A DNA stretch of 64,000 nucleotides from Dirofilaria immitis (taxonomy: Eukaryota > Nematoda > Chromadorea > Rhabditida > Onchocercidae): positions 1,611,001-1,675,000 of the forward strand of contig JAKNDB010000086.1 of assembly GCA_024305405.1 (NCBI GenBank), read 5' to 3'. Below are positions 15,008-28,258 of the stretch, piece by piece. Position 1 is the stretch's first letter, and each line of letters opens with the position of its first letter. Position numbers and translations under genes: made by a program. Below the pieces are notes generated by a model. It was given only the letters and a program-made list of their open reading frames with translations. It had not been told where the DNA came from and did no database searches.

Positions 15008-17308
15008 AGGCCGATCCGTTTTTATTAAAATTTTTTAAAATGAGTGATGGCTTGTGAAATATGAACATGTAAATATATAAACTTCGGTTGTTTGAGTTTT
15101 AGTCAGTTATATTTGATATTGATTTAAAGAAAGCATCGCTTCACACTTTCATCATAATTAAAAGTACTTTGATGGGGAAAAGTACTTGCTTTTGTTAATG
15201 TGTGTTCGGAATTTCTTTCAAGGTAGTTATTTGTTTTGAGCATTCAATAACATATCTTATAAAATTTTATATGCTTTATGTGGATGCTTGCTGATAAATA
15301 CAAGGACAAATAGTTCGACGGACAGGTTCATTAGTAGGGAAATTTGTATTTGAAATGAAGAGAACATATTTCAAGAAATTCTGGAAATGTATCAGTTTAT
15401 TTGGTCTTGAGTCATACATTCTTTCTTGAACAAAGACTAAACTTAGAATTTCATTTAAAGATTTTGTGTTAGAGTCATACATGGTAGACATGCAAGAGAA
15501 TTGTGGACACATACCACTTTGCCTTTTCTTTGGAGAACATTAGTAAGGATGTCAATAAAACTGATTAGACTGTTGAGTACTTTGTAATCCATTATAATAA
15601 TTAGTTGAAATTATTGGTTTTTTCACTTTCAATCAATATGTTATTTGTGTTTTAAAAACAGCAAGACATAGTCCCATATATATCAAGTAACAACTAGAAC
15701 AGTATATTGTCCGGTTCGTTGTAAATGATTGAATTAATGGCGACATAATCTATTAATGGAGTAGATAGAATAATTTAAAAATTAAATCTGTGGAGTATTT
15801 TTTAGACAATTTATATGCAATGTAGGTATTCACTTCGTACATCCTTTTTACAACGATTCACTGACTAAGTAGTAAGCTATTACTAATCAATGGAATGACT
15901 CATGTTTATGATTTCCCTATAGAAATATAATAAACGATGCCTGATTCGTGCAATAAACAGTTACAGTCCCTTCAAGTTGGTTCTTTGCGAATCTTAGACA
16001 TGTTTGTAAACCGAGAAATGAGTAAATTTCTTTTGGTAAATATCCGTAACAATCGACATTGATTGCTCTCTTTTAAAGAACCATTTATGAATCCCTGAAT
16101 GGATTTCACGAAATCATCAGAGAATAAAAGTTTTCGGCAGAGTGGAGAGATATTAATAGAGCAACATGCATGACAGGAAGAAAGATGGGTGAAAAGAGTA
16201 GAGTGAAGAGAAAGAGGTCATAGAATTTAAAGGGCTATTCATTGGTTATCGTCATTTCAGGACTCGGTCATAAAGAATTTGTAGTGCTCGCTGTTATCGC
16301 AAGCAGGCTAACAGGGGATATCACATGATGATACTGTCGGGTTCTTGTTGAAGAATTCTTTCCTAGTGCTGAGAGGATTGGCTTCTATATTAACGTCACT
16401 GTAAATTAACCAGTGAAGTCAAAAGAAAGTATCCCTCGGTCTATCATAGCATTGAAATGAATCATACTTAATAGGATTCTACAAGAATGTTCTTAAAGTC
16501 ATTACTTTATTTTCTTTACTAAAATTTGCGTACTGATAATGGAATTTACATTCCATGATAATATTGGAGAATTGGAACATGTAGATGAGGGAATGAAGCT
16601 TGAAGTAAAAGTGTTGCACTTTTTATTTATACTTTAACTATCTACCTTAAGCAAACATTTGATATTAAACATTGTGGAAATTGAAGAACTGCTATAGAGG
16701 TATGCAGCAGATATATATATTATCTCATTTTCTTGATGCAATATCGTGGATTTCAATTGAAGAGTAAAGAAAGTTGCAAACTTTGTTTGCTTCTTTTCTT
16801 CTTGGGCATAAGTTTGTTTGGTAACAGAAAAATCTCTAAGCAGTGTTTGCTACATTCACTATATTTTGTTGGAAATGTGCAGCTGTTCTACAGAGATTGT
16901 ACTTTTCTTCCTTTTTTCATTTATTTCACCAAGTCATGCGATTATGTATTCAAAAATCGTTGAGAACAACTGTGAACCGTAAAGAATACCTGCTTGTTCA
17001 TTAACATACTGGGTACGATGTTATCTATAAAAGTTTAATATGAAATTTCGATGAAGTGAAGTTCGGGAAGATTATTTCAATCGATTAATTTTGCTTCAGG
17101 TAGTGTTGAAGAGGGAAGAAAAATTTTTGTGACGATCATAAACTATTCTCCTTTTTCGTTTCCTGATCAAACGACCAGTACACCTTGCTATCGTATAGAA
17201 GGAAGGGTGGATCAATTTATTGAAAAGAAGGATTCTATCAGTAGGTACCCCCAGAGGTACTTTTCTTTTCAACTGTCCTTATCATCTCGATCTTGTAAAA
17301 TACGAAAT
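15008..17308. other. Intergenic region between the ataxin-10-like and F-box genes
   Basis: About 2.3 kb without a supported gene. Short open frames, for example at 16733-16963, have no recognisable motif. The 180 bases just before 17309 are open in frame with the F-box gene but hold no in-frame ATG, so I read them as 5' untranslated sequence. Confidence 0.5.
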
Positions 17309-20300
17309 ATGCCTTTTATTGGAAAGGATTGGCGAGCACCCGGTGAGACATGGGTATGGTGCTCCAATACCGATGGATGGGAACAGATGAAACTACGACC
17401 AATTCAGGTAATTATTGACAGATTTATTATAATTGAAGGTAAAGAGAAAGAACATGACTGTCGTTCCACTGGATAAAGATATCTTATTTGATAGTAATTA
17501 TTTAAAATGTTGTCTTCTGCTAATAAAAGATTTTGATGGAAAAATTGTACCATAATTTTATTCGAGTATCATGCTTCGTAAATATACCATAAATTTAATT
17601 GGTAAAGGATAGTTTATTTCAAATCAAATAAATTATCTTGTTCCTTCTTCGTTTGATAGGAAGAGTTATTTTTGCAAGATTTATCTCAGTGATGTATGCG
17701 TTAAGCGCATCCAGGAGTGCCAATATATATACATTCAGCAAAACTCAGCGAGGAACTTTAAATTATGCTTCATAGAAAAGCAGTGATATACTGTAAAAAC
17801 TTTGGGAAGTATCTCGTAAGACGGGATCTTATTTCGTCCAATGAGTCAATAAAAGTTCAGTAAGTACTGCCGATATATCCTCTCCAAAAGTATTGCACAT
17901 AGGAGATGATAGTATGTTATTCTTATTCTTGAATCTTTTATTTATAAATTTCTTCTCTCTACAATTCTTTGTGAAGAAGAAATCTTAAATAGTTAGAAAT
18001 CTTTTTTTTCTTTTGTATAAATATTATGTGAAAAAAATTTTGCACAATGATGCCTTCTAACAAGTTTTATGGTAATAAAACTTCAAAGAAATGAAGTGCC
18101 TCTGAGTTTATCATGGAAGCGAATGCGGAAAGCTTTTCTCACGCGACATTAAATTGCTTTTTACCATCTGATCAAAAAATAACGTAATGTTTATTGAATT
18201 TTCAAACTATAGCAAGTGGATGAAGCAAGCGATGCAACTCGGTCATCAGTTTGCAGTTCATTAGTCAAAATCAAGCGTAATATATCATATATATCGCTTT
18301 TAAGTAATGATGAAAATTGTCCACGATCGGATACGGATGATTCTGGTAATTTTTATTTAATTTTTCCTGTTTTGAAGTTGGCTTGAATAATTCGTGTTGA
18401 TGAGCAACTGATATGCTAAGTTGAGGCATATGTTAAATGAATTTTAATATGAGGATTGTTCGTATCATTTTACCCTCTTATTAATTGACCGCTATCGCTA
18501 TCATTTTCAACGAAGATTTACTTTGTATATGCTTGGAAATTTCGGGTTTATATTTGTTTATTGCTTGGAAATGCGTTGTTATTTGATCCTAAATGATCAA
18601 AAGAATAAAACATCATCTGATACTGACGTTTTGCATGCGTCATTTTCGAATGTTGCTTTTTCAAGTTTTCTCTATTTTTATCTTTTTCTCAGAAATCAAA
18701 AACGATTTGGCGAGCGCATCAAGTTTACACATAAACTAAAAAGAATTTTTAGTTTCAGAAGGTGATGATTGGATCCCACATTGTTTCGTCAAAACTGGAA
18801 AATCCAAGGAAGTCAGTTTTATTGAATGTTTTCAAATCTTTCAAAATAATTCAATGATTTCAGCAGCGAATTTTTCGTGCAATTAAATATTTAAAATGTT
18901 TAAGCTTTCTAGATTGGAAGCATTTTAAAATACTTTGAACAAAAAAAGGATTTTTTTGAGAAATTGTTACATTGCTGGAAAAAAGTGCTACCCTATATAA
19001 AAAATTGAAAAAAACAGAAATATGAATTTTTAGTTTTTTTTGGAATGTTTGGAGGTACAAATTGAAACAAAATTTACACGATTGAATTATAATTGAAAGA
19101 TTATGATTGAACCAGTTGGAAAATTTGTATACTTGGAGGTAAAGAATCCAAATCTTAATCTTATAAATTTATTTTTTCAGATTTTTTCTAATAATTACTT
19201 AATTCAGTTTGTTGGATGTACAAGTATGAGTGAGGCATTTCATCGATTGGACTTGGCAAGAGCTGTGAGCGATGTTCGAAGATTCAATTACATATGTAAA
19301 GTAAGTTTTCAGTATTAAAAAATAGTGTCTATAAAGTCTATTTTTCTGATCGTTGAATTGAAAAATTTATACATATATAACATGCATTCTTCATGTAATT
19401 CATTTTTAGGTTGTACAAATTCTCGTTCAAGAGAAGTTGCAGAATCTTAGTGCTACTGCTCGAAAAGCACTTCTTTCCATTATTAAAGCGATTGTGCTTA
19501 TATGTTGGTTTTATTTTCACTCAGAGAAAAAATATTTATAGGTCGTTTGAATTCATATGTGAACATTTTTCTGTTAAACTTGTAACAATTTTAAAAAGAG
19601 ATCATTTCAAATTTGTATATATTTTAAGACAAAATAGTTCTAAAAGTTTATGTTGAAGAAAAGTATCCCTCAAATACTATGATTCTGAGTTTATTTAAAT
19701 ATTCAGGTGTTGAAAGGGACCTCCATATATCCATAGCGCGATCTCTTGTTTGTGATTTTGGTACGGGTCTTGAGGGTCACTTGTACGGTTCACCTCAATT
19801 AGTTTCGAAACAACTAAATATGATTGGTGATTTGTTGGAATTAATTTCTGAACGACAACCTTGTACATTAGCGGATAGTGACGAAGAATCAGTAACATTT
19901 ATGGACTTACCACGAGAAATTTTGTCAGTAATTTTGAGGTATGTTTTTATCATGTTTAATTCTTATGCTACGGCGTGATTTAATGGAAAAAATAATTTTA
20001 TTAATTTAATTTTCTATCAAATAATTTTATTAATTTGCAATGAAGTGATAAAAGATGGAGATAAAATTGTTGGAAACTTCTTCGATCTTTGCGCTTAAAG
20101 TGTTTGAAACAATCGTATAATATAAAATAGCAAATTATGCTGTTTGAATTCAGTCATTCATTTCAGTATCAGTACATGGAGTGTTTTTAAATTTTATGCA
20201 CGAGCAATTAATATTCTGTTTCTGAGCAAGACTCTTGAAGCAATTATCCTTATCTTGATGGTTTTCTTATAATGACTGATAAAACAGTCAATTGATGTAC

Positions 20301-20887
20301 CGAAGAAATAAAACAGAAAAATGAGTTTTTAGATTGCTTTATTTCAAGCTATTTTTAATTATTCAATTATTTACTTAAATTCTTGTACAGGAAACTTCCT
20401 GACCATGTTTCGTTGCTTGAAGTTGCTAAAGCACATGAAGTTTTGGATGCCATTGTCGAGAAAGAAGAACAGCTTTGGGCATCTCTGTGCAATTTCCATT
20501 TTACGTTGGAGCAGACTACAAGAATTAAGAGAAATTCGATTTCTTGGCGTCATGCCTTCTTCGAACTAAAGAAATATTGTGGACTGAGGGAATTTTATGC
20601 TGATCTAATCCATCTTTGTTGCCATTGCAAAGCCATATTTTGGAAGGTAAGTATCATCTACTTTTGTTCATTTTCTTCATCTTGGAAATCTAATCTTTTT
20701 TGTATTCCGTTTAAGGAGCGATCTTAATGAGCATGAGATATATAAGAATAAGATGCTATATTTTATCTTAATTCATCGCATATATGGTTTATATTTTGAG
20801 GATCATGGACATCCATGTATATCGAAGGATACACCTTCAGTGCGTGTTACCCCTCAACAATTTGTTGACATGTTACTATTTTTGTGA
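17309..20887 (+). CDS. F-box protein of the FBXO25/FBXO32 (atrogin-1) family
   Basis: This should be a substrate adaptor of an SCF (Skp1-cullin-F-box) ubiquitin ligase; the vertebrate members act in muscle protein turnover and transcription-factor degradation. Exons are 17309-17407, 18213-18345, 18759-18811, 19208-19300, 19410-19503, 19707-19938, 20391-20646 and 20801-20887. All phases close, giving 348 residues against 355 for human FBXO32. The start is fixed by MPFIGKDWRAPGETWV (human MPFLGQDWRSPGQNWV). Further matches are MSEAFHRLDLARAVSDVRRF, the F-box FMDLPREILSVILRKLPDH, and LWASLCNFHF, DLIHLCCHCKAIFWK and HGHPCISK. The C-terminus is VTPQQFVDMLLFL (human LSPQDFINLFKF). The last intron has an unusual TTTTGAG acceptor, yet the last exon is in phase and conserved. 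C. elegans has one such gene (mfb-1); I cannot separate FBXO25 from FBXO32 here. Confidence 0.93.
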
Positions 20888-22161
20888 AAAAGAACTTGAT
20901 GGTTTGCGAAATCCGTGTGAATTTACTTGTGATATATAGTAGTCCAATACTGTTTTATTCCTTATTATGCAATATTTGTATTTCTAATGTGTCCAAAAGT
21001 TAGATAAAATTTAGACTGCGAGTGGAAAGAAAAAAAGGTCCATCCATGAGAAGAATGCAAATTACTTTGTAAAACTGACAAAATTATCCTGTTTTTAGCT
21101 TCCAATTGCCTTTACTTTGAGTTTATTTAAATTCTAATTTCTAAATCTTCTAATCAGAACCGTCTGTCAATTTATACAAATCAATCTTGAAAATTATATT
21201 GTATGCTTGTGATTTATAAGTTTTTATACGTATTTGTCATCAAATTTGTATATTTTATCAATTTTGGATATTTCCGAAATATCAAAATAATTCTACAGAT
21301 TCAAGTAAAATTCTTAAATTGGTGAAGAAATAAGCACAATGATACTGAGAAATTTTTGAATATTTATAATGATTTCCTATTTTGGATTGAGGCAGAGCCT
21401 TGTATCCCAAAAGATTATGAATCTCATGCATGATGATAATTGATAATAGTAAGCTACCGTATGTCTGTCGTATCAAATTGTTTCGGCAAATAATAAATGA
21501 AATGTATAACAGCATATCGCTACTTACAAATTTCTGTTTATTTCTTGTTGCTGCTTGCTTCCTAAAACTTCTCATTATTGCATATTCCTTTATCCTAAAA
21601 TATCGTAGAGTATTCAAATAAAAACGATTATCCTTTTTATCATTGTACCCATAAGAAAAATTCGTTTGCGGTCATTCTTTTAATCATTTCATTCATAAGT
21701 TAGAAGAAACGTAAGTGATTGGATTGCCTGAATGACGTACAAACATGAAGCCACCAAGAATCGAACTATTACTTATAAACAAATGATATTATCATTTTAT
21801 CTTATGATTTTATAGCTCATAAAGATATACTCGAAGTTATTGTGCATGAATTGGAGTGCGATGATACTACGTGCTGGTAGCATAATGATACTGTGTTTTG
21901 TAAAGAGTTGTGAACTTCACTTTTCCCACAATTTTAATAATTTGTTGAGAAGTGAACAAAGTTTATAGCCAACCTTTATATTTCAAAAATAAGCGATTAG
22001 AAATATCGAGTATAGTAGAGTATAGTGTAGGTGTTGATATTGCATATATCTCTCTATAATAGCAAAGAATGCAGATCTTTTTTTAATTATAATAACATGT
22101 AGGTGAAAAAAATTTCGCGAAATCTATAATCTATCACTTATCCCAGGGATGATAAATTGAA
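20888..22161. other. Intergenic region between the F-box and tetraspanin genes
   Basis: About 1.3 kb, AT-rich, with no supported gene. Overlapping short open frames on both strands at 21282-21621 are low-complexity and show no family motif. It presumably holds the F-box 3' untranslated region and the tetraspanin promoter. Confidence 0.5.
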
Positions 22162-25036
22162 ATGGTATACCCGCTGATGCGTATGGATCACGCGAGACGT
22201 AAGAAATACGCTATGGTGGCATGTTTCTTTCACGCCATCTCCGCATTTCTCATTTTTACCAGTGAAGCCAACCATTTCTTGGTGTTACCAATACTGACGT
22301 GCGTACTTTGTTATTAATCTTCTTTTAAGATGCTACTGTATGCGTAGGTTTTACCGTATTTTTTGTTTCAAAAAAGCATGAGTTCTTTTTCTCTGAGAAT
22401 CTTTCATTAGACATGCAATTATCTTCGCCAAGTGTGAATAGTATAGGTAAGTGTTTATTGCCAATTGGAAGTAGCGTTCAATCTCTGACATAAGAATAAA
22501 TAATTTTGTTGTGTATTCAGGATGTCTTGCACTTATTTCTATGCCAAGAAGCTTTGAATACTGAAATTACAGGCAAACCATAACACAATTTATTATCCAT
22601 CACGAATCTGTCAGTTATTTGGTAAATTTCGCCCCATTCGTGACCGCTTTGCTACAGCTGTTGATGTTCGCAATTCACATCTATTCGATAATTGCCTTTG
22701 CTGAACAACGGCAGGCTTATTCGAGGTGGAATCCACAGTATCTTAAGGTCAGTCTATTACATTCTCCTGAATCTCGTCACGTGCCACATTCTCACAATCA
22801 CTTATCTACTTTTACATGTTGTTCTAGAATACACTGCAAAACATCATGCAATTTCTCTTTTTCATGTTTGGATTAATCTCTCTATGAAGTTTCACCGAAA
22901 CTTTCTGCAACAACTTCTGAAATGTCGCTTAAGAAGATAGAAATCGGCAATATTTTTAGAGTATCTTGGCTACATCTATAATTATAATATGCGTTTCTCA
23001 CATCAATTTATCACTAATTGATATGCTTATATATTTCAGCTGTTGATAATGATTCTAATGATTTCGCTCATCTTTTCCTTATTCATTACTATCATCACTA
23101 TCATTCACTATTGGAAATTTGACATTTTCTTAAAAATTGGAGTAGCTGAGGTGAAATCATGTCTCACTCCTTTCATCTGTGAAAAAAAAAACTATTACAT
23201 TCATTCCTTTCAAAGATTGAGTTAGCTTAACTTTGAAGTTTTAGAACAGTTTAATTTTTCAATAGAAATGTGTATTTCTAGCGCATGGTTGGCTTTAGCA
23301 CAAAACAAACGGATCGTAATAAAATAAATTGGGTGCAAAAGTTTTTTGAATGTTGTGGTGTTTTTGGTTATGAAGACTGGTTATTTTTAACGGCTAGCAA
23401 TAACTTGTTAGAATCGTAAGTTGAAGTACAATAATCTTTTCATTTCTTCAACACTACTTATTGCATGTAGATATTAATATGAGGGCAGTTGCTATTCTAT
23501 TTCCAAATGATTTTTCACATTTATGTATCTTTAATTATTTATTTCATCTCCTGATCTTTTCTAGTCTTTCTTGAATGACTTATTTTCTACTTTTTCCAAG
23601 AGTATATGCCTCGTATTTTTTTCACTTCCGACTAGAAATTTCTGAACTACTTATCACAACAACTTCTAGACTTTTAATGATAATAATATATGTCCAATAA
23701 GTCTATATTTTAACATCTTGGACAAATACTGCCTATTTACATTCTTTCATATTGTTTAATTCAATCAAAATTATTTAAGTTATACTGTGAACTGACTTTT
23801 ATTTCTTGCTTCTCCTTAGAATGATAAATTTTAAAATTTAAAACAAATTTCAGAAATCTAGTAATTAATAAATACCAGTGGTCTCACTGTACGAGAAATG
23901 GCTGTTATCTGCCACATTCATGTTGTAAAAGCAATCAATTGAAGTGCTCTCCATTAATATTATTACAAAATTTCACAAAAATGAAGAAGTTGGCAAACGT
24001 AGAGCCAAAGAATGGTTTTATTTTGCAGGTAAGATTTTTCAAATGTTTAGATCGGTAGTTATCAAATGAGATCTTAATTTCTCTTTGCTGTAATCACGTA
24101 GATTCTTTTACTGTTATTGCGTACACGGATTTTATTACTGACGATTTTCAGAAACGCAGTTGAATTATGTCATCTGTTGTCATCTTTCATAACTAGGTAA
24201 ACTGCTATAGGTACATGTTAATTTAGTTAACGTCGTTTTGTTCAACTACTAATCAACTTAACATAAACCATTTCACTTATTTTATTGTTGCAACTTTTTT
24301 CTAAACGCAAGAACTTGAAAAACTAATTAGATAGCTTGCATTCTATCTTAGTTTTTAAGTATTTTTGCAAAATTTGGAAAATCATTCATTTATTTTGTTG
24401 ATGTAAATTCTGTCTTAGTTTTTATTTATTCTCTTGTCTTGGCCATTGTACGATTTATTAGTTTTCATCCTCTTTTATTTATCATAGTTTTTCAGGTTGT
24501 CTTGACGAGATTAAACGCAGATTGACCATAATTTTATTAGTCGCTTTTTCTATTATTAATTTTGTAATACAATGCATTGCTTTGGTATATTCACAAATTA
24601 CTTGCACAAGTTATTATATGGTTAGTCATTGTGACGCTCAAGATTCAGCTGCTATACTTCCAGCATGGATTCTGCCATTTCCACCACCGTATCCACAAAC
24701 TATTGTCAAAGTTCGTTTTTTTTTCTTTTCGTGAGAAGTTAGTCTCTTAAAATAAACACGTATCTGTAACTAGTTATCTTTATTTTATCCAATGTGATGA
24801 CTTTATGTAGTTTTTCTGGTAAAAACATTTGGAAGTTCTTGCAAATTGATTTATTTTAATAAATAAAGATATTTTAGCTATAAAAAAACTGAAATTCTTA
24901 TAAATTAAGCTATAATTCATAAAATTTCTATTTGTAATCGAAAGAGTCTGTTCCATCAATGACTGTTTGATATATTTTCTAGAAATGTCAAGAACTCTTG
25001 AAACAAGGACATGGTTACCGAGAATTGGTTACATGA
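22162..25036 (+). CDS. Tetraspanin family protein, peripherin/RDS-like loop
   Basis: Tetraspanins organise membrane microdomains by binding partner proteins laterally. Exons in my model are 22162-22298, 22573-22747, 23040-23150, 23282-23415, 23854-24014, 24496-24710 and 24983-25036, which close in phase to about 328 residues. Membrane segments are KKYAMVACFFHAISAFLIF (TM1), VTALLQLLMFAIHIYSIIAF (TM2), LLIMILMISLIFSLFITIIT (TM3) and LTIILLVAFSIINFVIQCIA (TM4). The large extracellular loop between TM3 and TM4 begins with the hallmark CCG (FFECCGVFGYEDWLF). It continues with HCTRNGC, PHSCCKSNQLKC and GCLDEIKRR. The SCC...C...GC layout recalls peripherin/ROM-type tetraspanins. Two splice choices are uncertain: exon 3 may end at 23141, and exon 5 could run to 24028 but then loses phase with the GCLDE exon. 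The protein is longer than typical tetraspanins (about 240) and nearer the peripherin size. Confidence 0.88.
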
Positions 25037-25086
25037 ACTGAAATATTATTTTCCTACAATCATTTTACTGTTTCATAATTATTGTA

Positions 25087-25092
25087 AATAAA
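25087..25092 (+). promoter_or_regulatory. AATAAA polyadenylation signal for the tetraspanin gene
   Basis: A perfect AATAAA lies about 50 bases downstream of the tetraspanin stop codon. This position is what a short nematode 3' untranslated region would have. It is a motif match only; AATAAA is also common by chance in DNA this AT-rich. Confidence 0.45.
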
Positions 25093-28000
25093 AATCTGAC
25101 ATTTCAATCTAAGTATAATGGTTTTCATTAATGCCTAACATGAGAAACAAAATATTGTATGATTTTGCACATTTGTTTAGCCCTCCATTATTGCCAAACT
25201 TATTTGCTGTGTTTGTAGTTTACTGAGAACATTAAGTTTGTTCATTTGTTAATAGATAAGTTCAGTTCCTAAAATTGTAATATCAATCAAGAAACTTTTT
25301 AGAACAATCTCTAAATTTATATATGTATTTCCTATCATTGGATTCAATTTTTAAAAATTTTCTGAACATAGTAAATGTTATTTATTTCTAAATGTAAAAC
25401 GAAAAGTATTACAGAGTGAATCGTTGCTAGAATTCTGCTGTTTTCAACAACTTCATGATCTGAACTTTAACTAAAGATTTAGTTATCACCAAGACTTGTT
25501 CATATTATTATTGTTAATATTAATTATAAAAGATTTGAACAATCTATCAAATATCCAGTAAGGAATAAGATCGAGCACGAAAAGATAATGAAGAGACATT
25601 ATGAATGAATAGGATCAATTTATATGCAATAGCTGAAAATAAATAATAGGAATTGCTGGCAGTGCAGATAGAATCGAATCATATGTCAAGGTCAACAAAT
25701 AAGAAACGGCGTCTTGAGATTCAATTTGCGACTAATGTACAATTCAAACAAATTTTAATTTAGATAAGGAAAAAAACTTGGTGACCAGAAAGATGGAACA
25801 CTTAAAATATTTTTCCCAGTCTTCTGGCTAAAAATAAAAAAAGAAGTTTGCTTTGTTCTTCTAACCATCTTTCTTTTTCAAACTTCGGTAGTTCTTTCCA
25901 GAAGTTACAATAAATATTGGTCAACGGATATAAGTTTTGAAATTTTTGTAAACTAATATCAAATACAACTTAAAAGCTGAGTTGAGTGATAAGCAATACA
26001 TTTTATTTATTCAGTTAAAGTTTTATCAATGTTTTAAATTTAGTTGGTTGCTTTAAAATCAGCTCTTATTTGTTCTTTTTCAACTGATATTAAGATATGG
26101 GAAGAAATGAGTGTGAAAGCATTTCCCGCTGAAGCTATATTTAAATAAAAAAGCCAAATGTGCATCTCCGCAGATGCAGGATATTCCAAAATTTTATTTC
26201 AAGTCATTCCTTATTTTTCGTATTATTTTAGCAACAGAACTGCTTGTTTTCATTGACTTCAGCCTGACTTTTGTTGCTCAATTTAATCAAATTTCCGAAT
26301 GCAACTAAAAGTAGTAATTTCTAATTTTAAAACTAACTCATGCAAATATTATTCAACGACCACCTCGAATTCCTTTCATGACATCATTTTGTTACTAAGA
26401 TATCAAAATGAGTATTACACAATATAGTCTATTCTACACTAAGCATAAGATTCGTTTCGTAGAAACAAATGTCGAAACTACATAAGAAGTAGATTTTCCG
26501 AGAATGATGATGATGCACATACTTTTCGGATCATTTAAAATAAATAATAAATTGCTGGAAACTGTTTCCAGCAATTTCTAATAGTTTGTGATAATAAATT
26601 ACTTTTGAGGCTATATTTTTTAAAAAATTATATTTGATATTAGAATTGATTAAATCGCATGTACTTTTCTTGTTATATTTATGAATACTTTAATAAATAA
26701 ATTGATAAAAACTGTTTTTTCTTTCTTTTTCTATCATATTTTACTTATAGATATCAACACCCTTATGGTTATAAGAATTTTCCTCGACTGCCTTCCGATT
26801 TCCTTATTGCGAATCTAATTCGTTTTCTATAATTAGTTTTATAACATCATTTTTAGAAATAAATCTCCATAATTAAAATTATTTTCTTTTTAGCAATTTC
26901 TTGCATTGTTTTAGCTAATAATCCGCTCAAGTCTGCACTATATATCAAGAACTAATTAATGTTAATATCAAAAACAATTATCTATCCTCTTACTTATTTC
27001 TTATTTATTTCGATATTTCATTTTCCTTCTTAATCATTTGACAAGCATCGTCTTTAACGAGAATTATTCTATCCTTTTCCATATGTCCTACTGTTGCAGA
27101 TCGTTTCCCCTCTCGAATTATGATTGTATTCTATGTTTTTCGAAATTCATTTTCCAATCTGTGTAGCAAAGAAAGGATGTATTTCTAGAGACCTCAATTC
27201 AGCAATACTTGATGAAATTAAAAAGCGCTTTAATTTCAATACTTCCAATGATGGTTTCATTCTAATTATATATACGAGAAAATTATTTTCTATATATCAT
27301 TTCAATATCTTTTATATTACACCTATCATCTGGTCTCTTTTTATGCATTAGTTGTTTTAAGGCAAAATAAGTAAGTGGTGTATTTCAGATAAAAATGTTT
27401 ACAAATTTGATTTTACATAACTTCTATTCTATGAGACGAAAATGAAATAATTCAAATGAGAAATCAAAATAAATTTTTGCAATAATTAAATAATAAATAT
27501 TAATAAGATTAAACATGAAATAGCTCATTGCTAAGATATATGTGATAGGAAAAAAATAATTCACTTCATTATTTCAATTTTCAATATTAATATACATATA
27601 TACAAATTTTTCAAAAAGCCGAGCTGCACATTCATCAATTTCAATAATCAAATAATACTGTAGTTGCTCGTTCTTCATCTCTTTGAACAATTGCACACTT
27701 AATTTTTTATCACTTAACTTATTTTTTATACCTTACTTTGACCAATGTTATCAGCAATGGAGATGCCTTTATTAAAAATAAAGGCCCTACTAATTCTCAA
27801 TCGATGGTATCACATGCTCTACCTATTCTACCAAATTTTTGGATTGTCTCTGCAATAACATTTGTTTTATTAAAGTTATATTCTTTTTTTTCTTCTTTTT
27901 TTTTTTTGTTTTCAGCTTTCGAATGACAAATCCGAGTGTAATTTTTGCATATCCAATACGCGTACCAGTGCATCATTACAATAGAATAAAAGGGATCATC

Positions 28001-28232
28001 TTTTTGAGTGATTAAAATAGTTGCCATATTAAGATAAAGTTCTAGTATTTAAAAGGCGATAGGATCTAGAAAAGGAGAAAAATATAGAAAGTTTGTAGAA
28101 AGAGATGGAGGTTGGATTTATCTGTTGATAATAAAGCAATACAGGATTTTGCGAATCTGTAGATGCCTCAATATCCATCTACTTACTGTCGGAATAACCG
28201 AAACATTTATAATATAAATATGTTGAAAATAA
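25093..28232. other. Gene-poor AT-rich DNA, left part of the central desert
   Basis: No gene is supported. There is a perfect short hairpin at 26549-26577. Open frames at 27124-27351 and 27738-28027 have no recognisable motif. Part of 27700-28030 could belong to the same insertion as the der fragment, but I cannot identify it. Confidence 0.5.
26549..26577. repeat. Perfect inverted repeat (14-bp arms, 1-nt loop)
   Basis: AAATTGCTGGAAAC is followed by a single T and then its exact reverse complement GTTTCCAGCAATTT. The arms are less AT-rich than the surroundings. It could be the relic of a palindromic element or a cruciform-forming site. No gene lies within 1.5 kb. Confidence 0.85.
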
Positions 28233-28258
28233 TCAAAATATTTGTATTATCAAATCTA

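Noticed and set aside
17129..17308. In-frame upstream extension of the F-box protein
   Set aside because: No in-frame ATG, and the family's conserved N-terminus starts exactly at MPFIGKDW (17309).
27124..27351. 75-codon + strand frame with CVAKKGCISRDLNSAILDEI
   Set aside because: Briefly plausible composition, but no recognised family, splice partner or sequence context.
27738..28027. Possible short-chain dehydrogenase-like remnant on the - strand (ETIQKFGRI)
   Set aside because: The match is too short and the spacing to later motifs is wrong for that family.
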